A DNA stretch of 64,000 bases from Duganella sp. SG902 (GCF_013376005.1 NZ_JABMJK010000002.1:372001-436000); one strand, 5' to 3'; positions 10,675 through 19,198 are shown, numbered from the stretch's first letter. Notes: a model not told the origin generated them from the sequence alone. A program made the numbers and translations.

Positions 10675-11229
10675 ATGAAGTTTGAGCGACCACAATCAGA
10701 TCACGAGCTTGAGGTAATCTTGCGGGCGGCGTACGATCTTGCGTTAAAGAGCCAAAGTACTGAGGCACTGGCTTTGTGTAGCTGGCTGATTGAAGAATCC
10801 ACGACGTCTGTTGCCGGGCATCGCCAAAGGGCTGCAGTGTTTGAATATCAAGGGAACGTATCGGATGCGATAAGTGACATGGAGTTTGTCACTTCGCATG
10901 ATCCTGGCGAGCCGGCAGATTTCCATGCGCTTGGTATCCTGTACTTCAAACTAGGCGGAATGGCGAAGGCGGAAGCGGCGTTCACTGCGTCACTTGAGCT
11001 GAGTAAAGCTGTTCGCAACACGCATTACAAGAATTCGTGTCATCTCTTCCGTGCGGCGGCGAGATTGAAACTCACACATTACCAGGAGGCGCTCGCGGAT
11101 GCGCAAGCATTGCCGGATCAATACTCAACACACATGCCCGGAGTAGGTATGCGGTCGAAGGAACATATTGTTGTTGAGGCGGAGCGAGAGCTGAGCCGAA
11201 TGGCTCGACGCAATCACCGTGCGTACTGA
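10675..11229 (+). CDS. Small TPR-repeat protein
   Basis: 184 aa without signal peptide, built from about four tetratricopeptide-like helix pairs: LILRAAYDLALKSQSTEAL-type start (residues 10-40), VAGHRQRAAVFEYQGNVSDAISDMEFV (about 42-70), ADFHALGILYFKLGGMAKAEAAFTASLELS (about 75-105) and SCHLFRAAARLKLTHYQEALADA (about 115-140). It probably acts through protein-protein contact in the cytoplasm. AAGG precedes the start. It lies between two carbohydrate genes with no functional link and in less GC-rich DNA, which suggests later insertion. Such isolated TPR genes can be immunity proteins for contact toxins; that is speculation here. Confidence 0.7.
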   Translation: MKFERPQSDHELEVILRAAYDLALKSQSTEALALCSWLIEESTTSVAGHRQRAAVFEYQGNVSDAISDMEFVTSHDPGEPADFHALGILYFKLGGMAKAEAAFTASLELSKAVRNTHYKNSCHLFRAAARLKLTHYQEALADAQALPDQYSTHMPGVGMRSKEHIVVEAERELSRMARRNHRAY

Positions 11230-11286
11230 TCTGGCTTCTTGCCTGTGCGCCTGGCCAGAGAAATGGCCATGGCTGCTTCGCTTTGC

Positions 11287-12861
11287 TTATGCTGTTTTTC
11301 GGTAATTATCGACCATCTTGTAGCGGAGGGCGTAAAGGGCGAAGATGGCGGCGACTACGGCGGCGAAGGCGGCGAAGAAGAACATCTGGAAAGCGATCGG
11401 ACTCAGGCCGCTGTTGGCGATCCAGCCGCTCACCATGTCGTTCTTCACGCCCGCGTTCACGATCAGCACCCACAGGTTGCCCACCGTGACGGCCAGATAC
11501 CAGAAGCTCAGGATGATGCCTTTCATCGCGGCCGGCGCCTGGCTGTACGCGAATTCGAGGCCGGTGGCGGAGACCAGCACCTCGCCCAGCGTCAGCAGCG
11601 CATAGGGCAGCAGCTGCCAGAGGATGGAGACGTGATCGCCGCCATCCATCCATAGTTGGATCATGCCGATCACCACCCACGCGGATGCCGAGAACGCGAT
11701 GCCCATGCCCATGCGGCGCAATGGCGTCGGCGTGATGCCGACCATGCGCATCAGCGGGAACAGCGCCAGGTTGTTGAACGGGATCAGCAGCATCACCAGA
11801 ATCGGATTCACGGCCTGCATCTGCGCCGGCAGCAGTTTGAATTCCCAGCCGAAGATCGACAGCAGCGGGCTGTCCATCGAGTTGGCCTGCACGATCCAGG
11901 TGGAGGCCTTCTGATCGAACAGGGACCAGAACGGCGTGATCATGGCGAACACGATCAGGATGCGCAGCACGGCGCGCACGCCTTCCACCGCTTCATCGGT
12001 ATGTTTGCCGCGTGCGCGGTCCAGTTGCATCGAGATGCCGATGCCGCCAAACGCCAGCAGCAGCACCAGCGCCGTGCAGGCCGCGATAACGAAGCCCCAT
12101 GATGGCGTCATGCACAGCGAGACCACCGCGCCGAGCGCGCCGGCGCCGGCCACCATCAGGCCCGGACGGGATTGACCCTCCACGCGCGCCAGCAGGGCGG
12201 TGCGTGCCACGCTGCTGAACGAATCCGGATTTGGCGCGGACGGCGGCACGTGCACATACTTTTTGCGGCCCATCCAGAACACCAGCGTGGCAATCGCCAT
12301 CAGAATGCCGGGAATGCCAAACGCCACCGCCGGGCCGTAGTCGCGCAGGAACACCGGCATCAGCAGCGAGGCGAAGAAGGAGCCGAAGTTGATGATCCAG
12401 TAGAAGGCGTCGAACACCACCTTGGCTCGGTTCTTGTTGGTCTGGTCGAACTGGTCGCCCACAAACGCCACCACCAGCGGCTTGATGCCGCCCGAGCCGA
12501 ACGCGATCAACGCCAGCCCGAGGTAGAAGCCTTCCAGATTGTGCTCGAAGATCGCCAGACAGGCATGCCCGGCCACGTAGATCAGGCTGAACCAGAACAC
12601 CGTCTTGTACTTGCCCCAGAAGCGGTCGGCGATCCAGCCGCCCAGCAGCGGGAAGAAGTAGACGCCGATGACGAAGGTGTGGAACACGTGCTTGGCTTCG
12701 GCCGTGCGGTCGCCGACCGGAATGAACAGCAGCAGGGTGCTCAGCAGGAAAGGGGTGAGGATGTTGCGCATGCCGTAAAAGCTGAAACGCTCGCAGCCTT
12801 CGTTGGCGATGATGTAGGGAATTTGCCGGGGCATCGGCCCGTTGCCGGTGATATTGCTCAC
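11287..12861 (-). CDS. Proton-dependent oligopeptide transporter (POT/PTR2 family)
   Basis: Inner-membrane proton symporter, 524 aa, classically for di- and tripeptides. The N-terminus has the POT signature NEGCERFSFYGMRNIL (ExxERF motif, residues about 20-35), then GGWIADRFWGKYKT, the family loop between helices 2 and 3, and 12-14 hydrophobic segments. It ends in a short tail (ALRYKMVDNYRKTA). It is transcribed divergently from the alpha-glucosidase, sharing an AT-rich control region that has a clean palindrome. The pairing with alpha-glucan genes raises the possibility of a non-peptide substrate, but nothing in the sequence shows that. Confidence 0.88.
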   Translation of the reverse strand: MSNITGNGPMPRQIPYIIANEGCERFSFYGMRNILTPFLLSTLLLFIPVGDRTAEAKHVFHTFVIGVYFFPLLGGWIADRFWGKYKTVFWFSLIYVAGHACLAIFEHNLEGFYLGLALIAFGSGGIKPLVVAFVGDQFDQTNKNRAKVVFDAFYWIINFGSFFASLLMPVFLRDYGPAVAFGIPGILMAIATLVFWMGRKKYVHVPPSAPNPDSFSSVARTALLARVEGQSRPGLMVAGAGALGAVVSLCMTPSWGFVIAACTALVLLLAFGGIGISMQLDRARGKHTDEAVEGVRAVLRILIVFAMITPFWSLFDQKASTWIVQANSMDSPLLSIFGWEFKLLPAQMQAVNPILVMLLIPFNNLALFPLMRMVGITPTPLRRMGMGIAFSASAWVVIGMIQLWMDGGDHVSILWQLLPYALLTLGEVLVSATGLEFAYSQAPAAMKGIILSFWYLAVTVGNLWVLIVNAGVKNDMVSGWIANSGLSPIAFQMFFFAAFAAVVAAIFALYALRYKMVDNYRKTA

Positions 12862-12906
12862 TAGTCCGCTCCTGTAGTGTGTAGTTTGACTACTATTTTT
12901 TATCTC

Positions 12907-12928
12907 AAGTATTTGGATTAAAATACTT
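12907..12928. promoter_or_regulatory. Palindromic operator candidate between POT and alpha-glucosidase genes
   Basis: AAGTATTT (12907-12914) and AAATACTT (12921-12928) form a perfect 8-bp dyad with a 6-bp centre (GGATTA), in the AT-rich divergent intergenic region. A smaller dyad GTAGT-TTG-ACTAC lies at 12881-12893, near the POT start. Either could bind a repressor that controls both genes. Confidence 0.45.
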
Positions 12929-12980
12929 AAGTCTATGTTTTTTAACGATTATTTGTGATATTCGTTAAGTCCGTCGCTGA

Positions 12981-13009
12981 TTGAAAAATCAGTTTTCCTG
13001 ATGTATATT
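12981..13009 (+). promoter_or_regulatory. Sigma70-type promoter of the alpha-glucosidase gene
   Basis: TTGAAA (12981-12986) and TATATT (13004-13009) are separated by exactly 17 bp, about 46 bp upstream of the chosen start codon. Confidence 0.65.
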
Positions 13010-13054
13010 CTCTACAAAAAACAATCCCACCAGACAGCCACCCCGGATTCTCTT

Positions 13055-14692
13055 ATGACTAAGCAACTTACTCAAGTGTCGCCGCACTCCCCAGACTGGT
13101 ATCGCGAAGCGATCATCTACCAGGTTTACCCGCGCAGCTACATGGATAGCAACGGCGATGGCGTTGGCGATCTGCCGGGGATTACGGCAAAACTGGACTA
13201 TATCGCATCGCTGGGCGTGGACATCGTCTGGATTTCCCCGTTCTTCAAGTCGCCGATGAAGGACTTCGGCTACGACATTTCCGATTACTGCGACGTCGAT
13301 CCGCTGTTCGGCACCCTGGCCGACTTTGACACGCTGATCGCCAAGGCGCACAGCCTCGGCCTGAAAATCATGATCGACCAGGTGATGGCCCACACGGCCG
13401 AAGAACACCCCTGGTTCAAGGAGAGCCGCTCCAGCCGCGACAACCCCAAAGCCGACTGGTACGTCTGGTCCGATCCGGCGCCGGACGGCAATCCGCCCAA
13501 CAACTGGATGTCGGTGTTCGGCGGCTCGGCGTGGCAATGGGACACCCGCCGCCGTCAGTACTACATGCACAACTTCCTGGTCAGCCAGCCGCAGCTGAAC
13601 TTCCACAATCCGGAAGTGCAGCAGGCCCACCTGGACGCCCTGCGTTTCTGGCTGGAGCGCGGCGTGGACGGCATCCGACTGGACGCCTGCAACTTCCACT
13701 TCCACGATCTGGAACTGCGCAGCAATCCGCCGGCCACGGTGCGCGACACCGCCACCGTGTCGGACGTGAACCCTTACGGCATGCAGGCCCACATCTACGA
13801 TAAGACCCGCCCGGAGAACCTGCCGTTCCTGCAAAAACTGCGCGCGCTGCTGAATGAGTACCAGGCCGTGTCGATCGGTGAGGTGGGCGCGGACGATTCG
13901 CTGGCCGTGATGGCCGAGTACACCGCCGGCGGCGACAAGCTGCAAATGGCCTACAGCTTCAACCTGCTGGTGCCGCAGTGCTCCTCGCACTACATCCGCA
14001 AGCAGGTGGAGGCGTTCGAGGCGCGCGTGAAGGGCGGCTGGGCCTCGTGGTCGGTCGGCAATCACGACGTGCAGCGCGTGGCGACCCGCTGGGGCGGCCC
14101 GGCCGCGCCGCAGGCGTTCGCCAAGCTGGCGCTGGCGATGCAGCTGTCGCTGAAGGGCACGCCATGCCTGTATCAGGGCGACGAACTGGCGTTTGCCGAG
14201 GCCGACGTGCCGTTCGAGCTGCTGCAGGACCCGTATGGCATCACCTTCTGGCCGGAGTTCAAGGGCCGCGATGGCTGCCGCACGCCGATCGCGTGGACCA
14301 GCGAGGCCAATGGCGGCTTCACCACCGGCAAGCCGTGGCTGCCGGTGTCGCCGGATCACTTGGCCAAGGCGGCCTCGGTGCAGGAGCGGGATCAGGAATC
14401 GTCGCTGGCCTTCACCCGCGCCTTCATCGCCTGGCGCCGCAAGCACCCGCAACTGCTGCGCGGCGATATCGCCTTCTTCGATACGCAGGATCAGGTGCTG
14501 GCGCTGCGCCGCGATCTGGAAGGCGAGCGCGGCATCCTGGCCGTGTTCAATCTGAGCGGCGAGGCCCAGACCGTGGACCTGCCGCAAAGTATCGGCGCCG
14601 AGCCGCTGCAGGGCCACGGCTTGCCGGGCACGGCGGACGGCGGCAAGGTGCAGCTGCCGGCCTACGGCGCGTGGTTCGGCTACGTACAATAA
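13055..14692 (+). CDS. Cytoplasmic alpha-glucosidase, GH13 (oligo-1,6-glucosidase type)
   Basis: Releases glucose from short maltodextrins or isomalto-oligosaccharides in the cytoplasm; no signal peptide. 545 aa from ATG 13055 (MTKQLTQVSPHSPDWYREAI), which leaves the standard WYREAIIYQVYPRSYMDSNGDGVGD opening near residue 15. An upstream in-frame ATG at 13001 lies inside the predicted -10 region and is rejected. Catalytic residues: D210 in GIRLDACNF, E276 in SIGEVGADD, D338 in SVGNHDVQR. The QWDTRRRQYYMHNFLVSQPQLN segment is typical of bacterial GH13_23-like enzymes. It is followed by a hairpin and then by glucokinase, which would phosphorylate its product. Confidence 0.9.
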   Translation: MTKQLTQVSPHSPDWYREAIIYQVYPRSYMDSNGDGVGDLPGITAKLDYIASLGVDIVWISPFFKSPMKDFGYDISDYCDVDPLFGTLADFDTLIAKAHSLGLKIMIDQVMAHTAEEHPWFKESRSSRDNPKADWYVWSDPAPDGNPPNNWMSVFGGSAWQWDTRRRQYYMHNFLVSQPQLNFHNPEVQQAHLDALRFWLERGVDGIRLDACNFHFHDLELRSNPPATVRDTATVSDVNPYGMQAHIYDKTRPENLPFLQKLRALLNEYQAVSIGEVGADDSLAVMAEYTAGGDKLQMAYSFNLLVPQCSSHYIRKQVEAFEARVKGGWASWSVGNHDVQRVATRWGGPAAPQAFAKLALAMQLSLKGTPCLYQGDELAFAEADVPFELLQDPYGITFWPEFKGRDGCRTPIAWTSEANGGFTTGKPWLPVSPDHLAKAASVQERDQESSLAFTRAFIAWRRKHPQLLRGDIAFFDTQDQVLALRRDLEGERGILAVFNLSGEAQTVDLPQSIGAEPLQGHGLPGTADGGKVQLPAYGAWFGYVQ

Positions 14693-14693
14693 A

Positions 14694-14721
14694 CGTCATT
14701 CCGGCCTGCGCCGGAATGACG
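14694..14721. repeat. Single REP-like hairpin after the alpha-glucosidase
   Basis: CGTCATTCCGGC and GCCGGAATGACG form a perfect 12-bp stem with a CTGC loop, two bases after the stop codon. The same arm type (GTCATTCC...GGAATGAC) recurs at 29.44 and 57.69 kb. It may also act as a transcript 3'-end structure. Confidence 0.75.
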
Positions 14722-14778
14722 TAGTGGGAACTCAACATTTCAGGTATGCTTCCGCCAACTGTTTTGACTGAAACGACG

Positions 14779-16650
14779 ATGAAACAAGCAGAAGTGGATC
14801 AAAAACTCAATCGCACCGCCTTTGCGGACGGCCCGCGCCTGCTGGCCGACATCGGCGCCACCCATGCCCGATTCGCCCTGCAGACCGCGCCCGGCGAATT
14901 CCGCGCGGTGCGCGTCCTGAAATGCGATGATTATCCTGACATCGTGGCCATGCTGCGGTCCTACCTGTCCGACCACACCGGCGTCAACCTGAACCACGCG
15001 GCGCTGGCGGTGGCCAACCCGGTCAGCGGCGACTACATCCGCATGACCAACCGCGACTGGGAATTCTCCACCGACGAGGTGCGCCGCGCGCTGGGCCTGC
15101 ACACGCTGCTGGTGGTGAACGACTTTACCGCGCTGGCGATGTCGCTGCCGGGCCTGAAGCCGGCCGACCTGATGCAGGTGGGCGGCGGCAAGCCAGCCTC
15201 CAACTCCGTGATCGGCGTGCTGGGGCCGGGCACCGGCCTGGGCGTGTCGGGCGTGATTCCCACCGTCGATGGCTTTGTCACGCTGGGTTCGGAGGGCGGC
15301 CACACCAACTTCGCGCCGGCCGACGAGCGCGAATACGCCATCCTGCAATACGCCTGGCAGACCTGGTCCCACGTCTCGACCGAGCGCCTGATCTCCGGCC
15401 CCGGCATGGAAATCATCTACCGCGCCATCGCCAAGCGCAACGGCCGCCAGGTGCGCGACCTGACTTCGCAGGAAATTATCGCCGGCGCGCTGACCGATAA
15501 AGACCCGCTGTGCCTGGAAGTGCTGGAATGCTTCTGCGCCATGCTGGGCGGCGCCACCGCCAACCTGGCCGTGACGCTGGGCGCGTTTGGCGGCATGTTC
15601 ATCGGCGGCGGCATCGTGCCGCGGCTGGGCGACTGGTTCACCACCTCGCCGTTCCGCGCGCGCTTTGAGGCCAAGGGCCGTTTCACCAGCTACCTGGCCG
15701 AGATTCCGACCTATGTGATTACCACGCCGAACCCGGCGTTCTACGGCGTGGCGACGATCCTGTCCGAACACCTGCGCGGCCGCAGCGGCGCCAACACCCT
15801 GATGGAGCGCGTGCAGCATCTGCAGCACGAACTGACGCCGGCCGAGCAGCGCGTGGCGCAGCTGGTGCTGGAGCAGCCGCGTCTGGTGCTGAACGAGCCA
15901 ATCGCCGACATCGCGCGTCTGGCCGAAGTGAGCCAGCCGACCGTGATCCGCTTCTGCCGGTCGCTGGGCTTCCTTGGCCTGGCCGACTTCAAGCTGAAGT
16001 TCGCCAGCAGCCTGACCGGCGCGATTCCTGTGCGTCACAGCCAGGTGCGGGTGAGCGACAGCACGCACGACCTGAGCGCCAAGGTGATCGACAACACCGT
16101 GTCCGCGATTCTGAAATTCCGTGACCAGCTGGACGTGCGTTCGCTGGACAAGGCCATCGCGCTGGTGGCCAAGGCCAAGCGCGTCGAGTTCTACGCCATG
16201 GGCAATTCGCGCGTGGTGGCGCTGGACGGGCAGCACAAATTCTTCCGCTTCCGCATTCCGACCTCGGCGTATGGCGACTCGCACCTGCTGACGCTGGCGG
16301 CCGAGCTGCTGAAACCGGGTGACGTTGTGATCGCCATTTCCAACTCGGGCAAGCTGCCGGACCTGCTGTCGGCGGTGGACGCGGCGCGGGCGGCGGGGGC
16401 GGACGTGATCGCCATCACCGCCAGCAACTCGCCGCTGGCGAAGAAAGCCAGCGTGTGCCTGACGGTGGACCACACCGAGGACAGCACCACCTTCCTGTCG
16501 ATGATTTCTCGGATATTGCAGCTGCTGCTGATCGACATCCTGTCGGTAGGCATCTCGCTGGACGCGCAGAACTCGCGCCTGGTGGTCGAACACAAAACCG
16601 GCGACGCCGCCGAAAACCGCCGCCTGCTGATCTCCCACCTCGACGGCTAA
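14779..16650 (+). CDS. glk: Bifunctional glucokinase / RpiR-family (HexR-like) regulator
   Basis: A fusion of 623 aa. Residues about 15-335 are a bacterial glucokinase: ADIGATHARFAL (phosphate loop), LLVVNDFTALA (catalytic Asp), GPGTGLGVSG, EGGHTNF and GGIVPRL. Residues about 340-412 are an RpiR helix-turn-helix (TPAEQRVAQL...VSQPTVIRFCRSLGF), and 460-590 a SIS sugar-phosphate-binding domain (FYAMGNSRVVALDGQHKF, AISNSGKLPDLL). Such fusions are known in Burkholderiales and probably couple glucose phosphorylation to Entner-Doudoroff gene control. ATG 14746 is possible, but 14779 fits the family length. The ribosome site is weak. Confidence 0.9.
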   Translation: MKQAEVDQKLNRTAFADGPRLLADIGATHARFALQTAPGEFRAVRVLKCDDYPDIVAMLRSYLSDHTGVNLNHAALAVANPVSGDYIRMTNRDWEFSTDEVRRALGLHTLLVVNDFTALAMSLPGLKPADLMQVGGGKPASNSVIGVLGPGTGLGVSGVIPTVDGFVTLGSEGGHTNFAPADEREYAILQYAWQTWSHVSTERLISGPGMEIIYRAIAKRNGRQVRDLTSQEIIAGALTDKDPLCLEVLECFCAMLGGATANLAVTLGAFGGMFIGGGIVPRLGDWFTTSPFRARFEAKGRFTSYLAEIPTYVITTPNPAFYGVATILSEHLRGRSGANTLMERVQHLQHELTPAEQRVAQLVLEQPRLVLNEPIADIARLAEVSQPTVIRFCRSLGFLGLADFKLKFASSLTGAIPVRHSQVRVSDSTHDLSAKVIDNTVSAILKFRDQLDVRSLDKAIALVAKAKRVEFYAMGNSRVVALDGQHKFFRFRIPTSAYGDSHLLTLAAELLKPGDVVIAISNSGKLPDLLSAVDAARAAGADVIAITASNSPLAKKASVCLTVDHTEDSTTFLSMISRILQLLLIDILSVGISLDAQNSRLVVEHKTGDAAENRRLLISHLDG

Positions 16651-16653
16651 AAC

Positions 16654-16743
16654 TCCGGGGTCAGGTCCTCCATTTCTACACGAGCCCAGCGGTAGACACG
16701 CCTACCGCTGGGCTCGTGTAGAAATGGAGGACCTGACCCCGGA
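16654..16743. repeat. Perfect 42-bp inverted repeat (REP/MITE-like)
   Basis: Bases 16654-16695 are the exact reverse complement of 16702-16743, with a 6-nt loop (ACACGC). It begins four bases after the glucokinase stop codon. The outer part of each arm is TCCGGGGTCAGGTCC, and the inner part includes CATTTCTACACGAGCCCAGC. A degenerate copy of the outer motif brackets the repeat at 29.4 kb, which points to a mobile or REP-type element family rather than a plain terminator. In RNA it would fold into a very stable 42-bp hairpin. Confidence 0.85.
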
Positions 16744-16780
16744 TTTACAAATCGATACTTGAACTCCCTCTGAAATGGGT

Positions 16781-16810
16781 TAAGATATATCTTATTAAGT
16801 TATATCTTAA
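16781..16810. promoter_or_regulatory. Tandem PadR-type operator
   Basis: A perfect palindrome TAAGATATATCTTA (16781-16794) is followed directly by a near-copy TAAGTTATATCTTA (16796-16809). The pair ends 11 bp before the PadR start codon. TATATCTTA-type dyads are typical of YqjI/PadR autoregulatory operators, so self-repression of the padR-MFS pair is likely. Confidence 0.65.
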
Positions 16811-16820
16811 GGGGTTCATC

Positions 16821-17309
16821 ATGCATTCTCACCACCATCATGGCGGACCGCGCGGCGGCGGCCGCGGTCCGAAGATGTTCGACGCCGGCGCCATGCGCTA
16901 TGTCGTGCTGCAGCTGATCGCGGAAAAGCCGCGTCATGGGTATGAAATTATCAAGGAGCTGGAGCAGCGCTCGGGCGGCGGCTATTCGCCCAGCCCCGGC
17001 GCCATCTATCCGCTGCTGTCCATGCTGCTGGACATGGGCCACGTGGTCGCCTCGGCCGATGGCAACAAGAAGCTGCACACCATCACCCCCGACGGCGAGG
17101 CTTTCCTGGCCGAAAACCGCCAGTTCGTCGACGCCATCCTGGCCCGCATGGCCGAGGCCGATGAGCACCGCGAAGGCCTGCGCGCCGCCATGCACGAGCT
17201 GAAACACGCCGCCATTGAGCAGGCCCGCGCCAGCAATCACAGCCACGAACGGATCGAGCAAATCCGCGCCATCCTGCGCCAGGCCGTCGCCGATATCAAC
17301 GCCTTATGA
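16821..17309 (+). CDS. PadR-family repressor with His-rich N-terminus (YqjI-like)
   Basis: 162-aa winged-helix regulator. The start MHSHHHHGGPRGGGRGPKMFDAG is His/Gly-rich and may bind metal, as in the nickel-responsive E. coli YqjI. The PadR domain follows: MRYVVLQLIAEKPRHGYEIIKELEQRSGGGYSPSPGAIYPLLSMLLDMGHV, then a C-terminal dimerisation helix (EHREGLRAAMHELKHAA). The gene overlaps the next, an MFS transporter, by 4 bp (ATGA), so the two are co-transcribed and the transporter is a likely target. The ligand is unknown. Confidence 0.87.
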   Translation: MHSHHHHGGPRGGGRGPKMFDAGAMRYVVLQLIAEKPRHGYEIIKELEQRSGGGYSPSPGAIYPLLSMLLDMGHVVASADGNKKLHTITPDGEAFLAENRQFVDAILARMAEADEHREGLRAAMHELKHAAIEQARASNHSHERIEQIRAILRQAVADINAL

Positions 17310-18547
17310 GCGCCGAACTGACCCCGGCCCGCGAACGCGTCGTGCTGTGGCTGCTGGCGCTGACGCAGTTCACCGTCATCATGGATTTCATGGTGATGAT
17401 GCCGCTGGCGCCGCAGCTGATGCAGGCCTTCCACATCGAACCGGCCGCCGTCTCCGGCGCGGTGTCGGCCTACGCCTGGTGCGCCGGCATTTCCGGCCTG
17501 GCCGCCGCCATGTATATCGACCGCTTCAACCGCCGCAAGCTGCTGCTGACGGTGTTCGCGCTGTTCACGCTGTCCAACCTGGCCTGTGCGGCCGCGCCCA
17601 ATTTCCATGTGCTGGTGCTGTCGCGCGCGTTCGCCGGGCTGACCGGCGGCATCCTCGGCGCCATCGTGATGGCCATCATTGGCGATCTGATCCCGGCACA
17701 CCGGCGCGGCGCCGCCACCGGCGTGGTGATGACCTCGTTCGCCATGGCCTCGGTGGCCGGTGTGCCGACCGGCGTGATGCTGGCCGCCCATTATGGCTGG
17801 GCCTCGCCGTTCTATATCCTGGTGCTGTGCTCGCTGCCGATCCTGCTGCTGGCCGCGCGCATCCTGCCCGCGCTGGACAGCCATCTGCCCAACCGCGTGC
17901 CGCTGTCGGCCATGGTGCCCAATCTGATTTCGCTGTACCGGGAGCCGATGCACCTCAAGGCCTTCCTGCTGTCGGTGGTGAATATGATGACGGGCATGAT
18001 GGTGATTCCTTTCATCTCGCCTGTGTTGGTGAGCAACGTCGGCCTGCAGCCGGCGCAGATCACCTACGTCTACCTGGCCGGCGGCCTGGCGACCTTCTTC
18101 ACCGCCCGCATGATCGGCAAGTGGTCGGACCGTTACGGCGCGCAGAAGGTGTACCGCGTCGTCTCGCTGCTGTTCATCCTGCCGGTGCTGTTCATCACCC
18201 ATATCCCGGTGATGCCGCTGGTGGCGGTGATGCTGTTCTTCCCGTTCTTCATGGTGCTGGCCTCGGGCCGCAATATCCCGATGCAGGCCTTGATGACCAC
18301 GGTGCCCGATCCCGGCCGGCGCGGCGCCTTCCTCAGCGCCAACGCCGCCATCCAGCAGGTGGGCACCGGTCTCGGCGCCCTGCTGGGCGGGCTGACGCTG
18401 CATACGGAGGTGTCCGGCCACATCAGTGGCTACGGCTTGAACGGCTGGATCGCGGCCGGCATGGCCGTGTTGACGGTGCTGTGGGTGGGGCAGGTGCGCG
18501 GCGCCGCGCTCAAGGCGGCGCCGGTGGGCGAGGTGAAGGCGGCTTAG
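17306..18547 (+). CDS. MFS transporter (DHA1-type efflux candidate)
   Basis: 413 aa, 12 hydrophobic helices. Opens LWLLALTQFTVIMDFMVMMPLAPQL (helix 1), with motif A-like DRFNRRKLLL after helix 2 and a conserved repeat GKWSDRYGAQKVYR in the second half. It overlaps padR by 4 bp. The first helix pattern with a buried Asp (MDFMVMMPL) resembles drug or sugar efflux proteins of the AraJ/DHA1 type. Induction through the PadR operator would give efflux on exposure to the PadR ligand. It converges with the hypothetical gene on the other strand, overlapping by 4 bp. Confidence 0.85.
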   Translation: MSAELTPARERVVLWLLALTQFTVIMDFMVMMPLAPQLMQAFHIEPAAVSGAVSAYAWCAGISGLAAAMYIDRFNRRKLLLTVFALFTLSNLACAAAPNFHVLVLSRAFAGLTGGILGAIVMAIIGDLIPAHRRGAATGVVMTSFAMASVAGVPTGVMLAAHYGWASPFYILVLCSLPILLLAARILPALDSHLPNRVPLSAMVPNLISLYREPMHLKAFLLSVVNMMTGMMVIPFISPVLVSNVGLQPAQITYVYLAGGLATFFTARMIGKWSDRYGAQKVYRVVSLLFILPVLFITHIPVMPLVAVMLFFPFFMVLASGRNIPMQALMTTVPDPGRRGAFLSANAAIQQVGTGLGALLGGLTLHTEVSGHISGYGLNGWIAAGMAVLTVLWVGQVRGAALKAAPVGEVKAA

Positions 18548-19167
18548 TGCGCGGCCTGGTTGTCGATGCTGGTGCGCTTGGCCGGATGTTTCTCACGCCG
18601 CCAGCGCGCCAGGCTGATCACTTCGTCGTTGGTGGCGTCTTCCACCAGGATTTCATCATCGCTGGACGAGACCAGGAAGCTTTCCCAGCGCAACGCCGAC
18701 TCGGCGCTGTTTTCCACGTAGCTGAACTGCCAGTAGCTCTTGCCGTTCAGCTTGCGCTGCATGGGGTCGTATTCCAGCAGGCCGCCGTGGGCCTTGCCCC
18801 CCGAATTCTTTTCAATCAGCGCCGACCAGGCTTGCAGTTCCGGCAAGGCCATCAGGGCGGCCGCGCCTTGTTCCTTGGTGCGGATGGGCTTGGGCTCGGC
18901 CGGCGGCGCCGGGTCCTTGATCTCCGCCGCGCGATGCGGCGCGGCGGCCGGGGCGGGCTTGGCGGCCGAGGCGGCCTTGCTGGCGCTGGCCGACGCCGCC
19001 ACAGGCACCTTGACCGTCACCTGCGATTCGGCCGATGGCGTGGCGAACCAGACGGCCAAACCCAGCGCAATGACCGTCGTCGCGACACCGGCGAGTATCA
19101 GTTTGCGGGAGGACTGCTTGCTTGATTCCATGGGGGAGAATAGCTGAGACATTTTATTGTCGGCCAT
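18544..19167 (-). CDS. Hypothetical single-pass membrane protein
   Basis: About 207 aa from ATG 19167; ATGs at 19152 and 19131 are also in frame and no start has a clear ribosome site. A short cytoplasmic Ser/Lys stretch (ESSKQSSRK) is followed by one membrane helix (LILAGVATTVIALGLAVWFA), an Ala/Pro/Lys-rich linker (about residues 55-100) and a compact C-terminal domain with GKSYWQFSYVENSAESALRWESFLVSSSDDEILVEDA. Topology predicts a periplasmic domain. I do not recognise the family. It is divergent from the dgo operon. Confidence 0.6.
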   Translation of the reverse strand: MADNKMSQLFSPMESSKQSSRKLILAGVATTVIALGLAVWFATPSAESQVTVKVPVAASASASKAASAAKPAPAAAPHRAAEIKDPAPPAEPKPIRTKEQGAAALMALPELQAWSALIEKNSGGKAHGGLLEYDPMQRKLNGKSYWQFSYVENSAESALRWESFLVSSSDDEILVEDATNDEVISLARWRREKHPAKRTSIDNQAAH

Positions 19168-19198
19168 ACTAAACCAAAGGCATCTCAGGGGCAACTTT

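Noticed and set aside
16654-16743. Possible rho-independent terminator only
   Set aside because: Arms far exceed terminator length, lack a T-run and share a motif with another repeat; kept as a repeat element instead.
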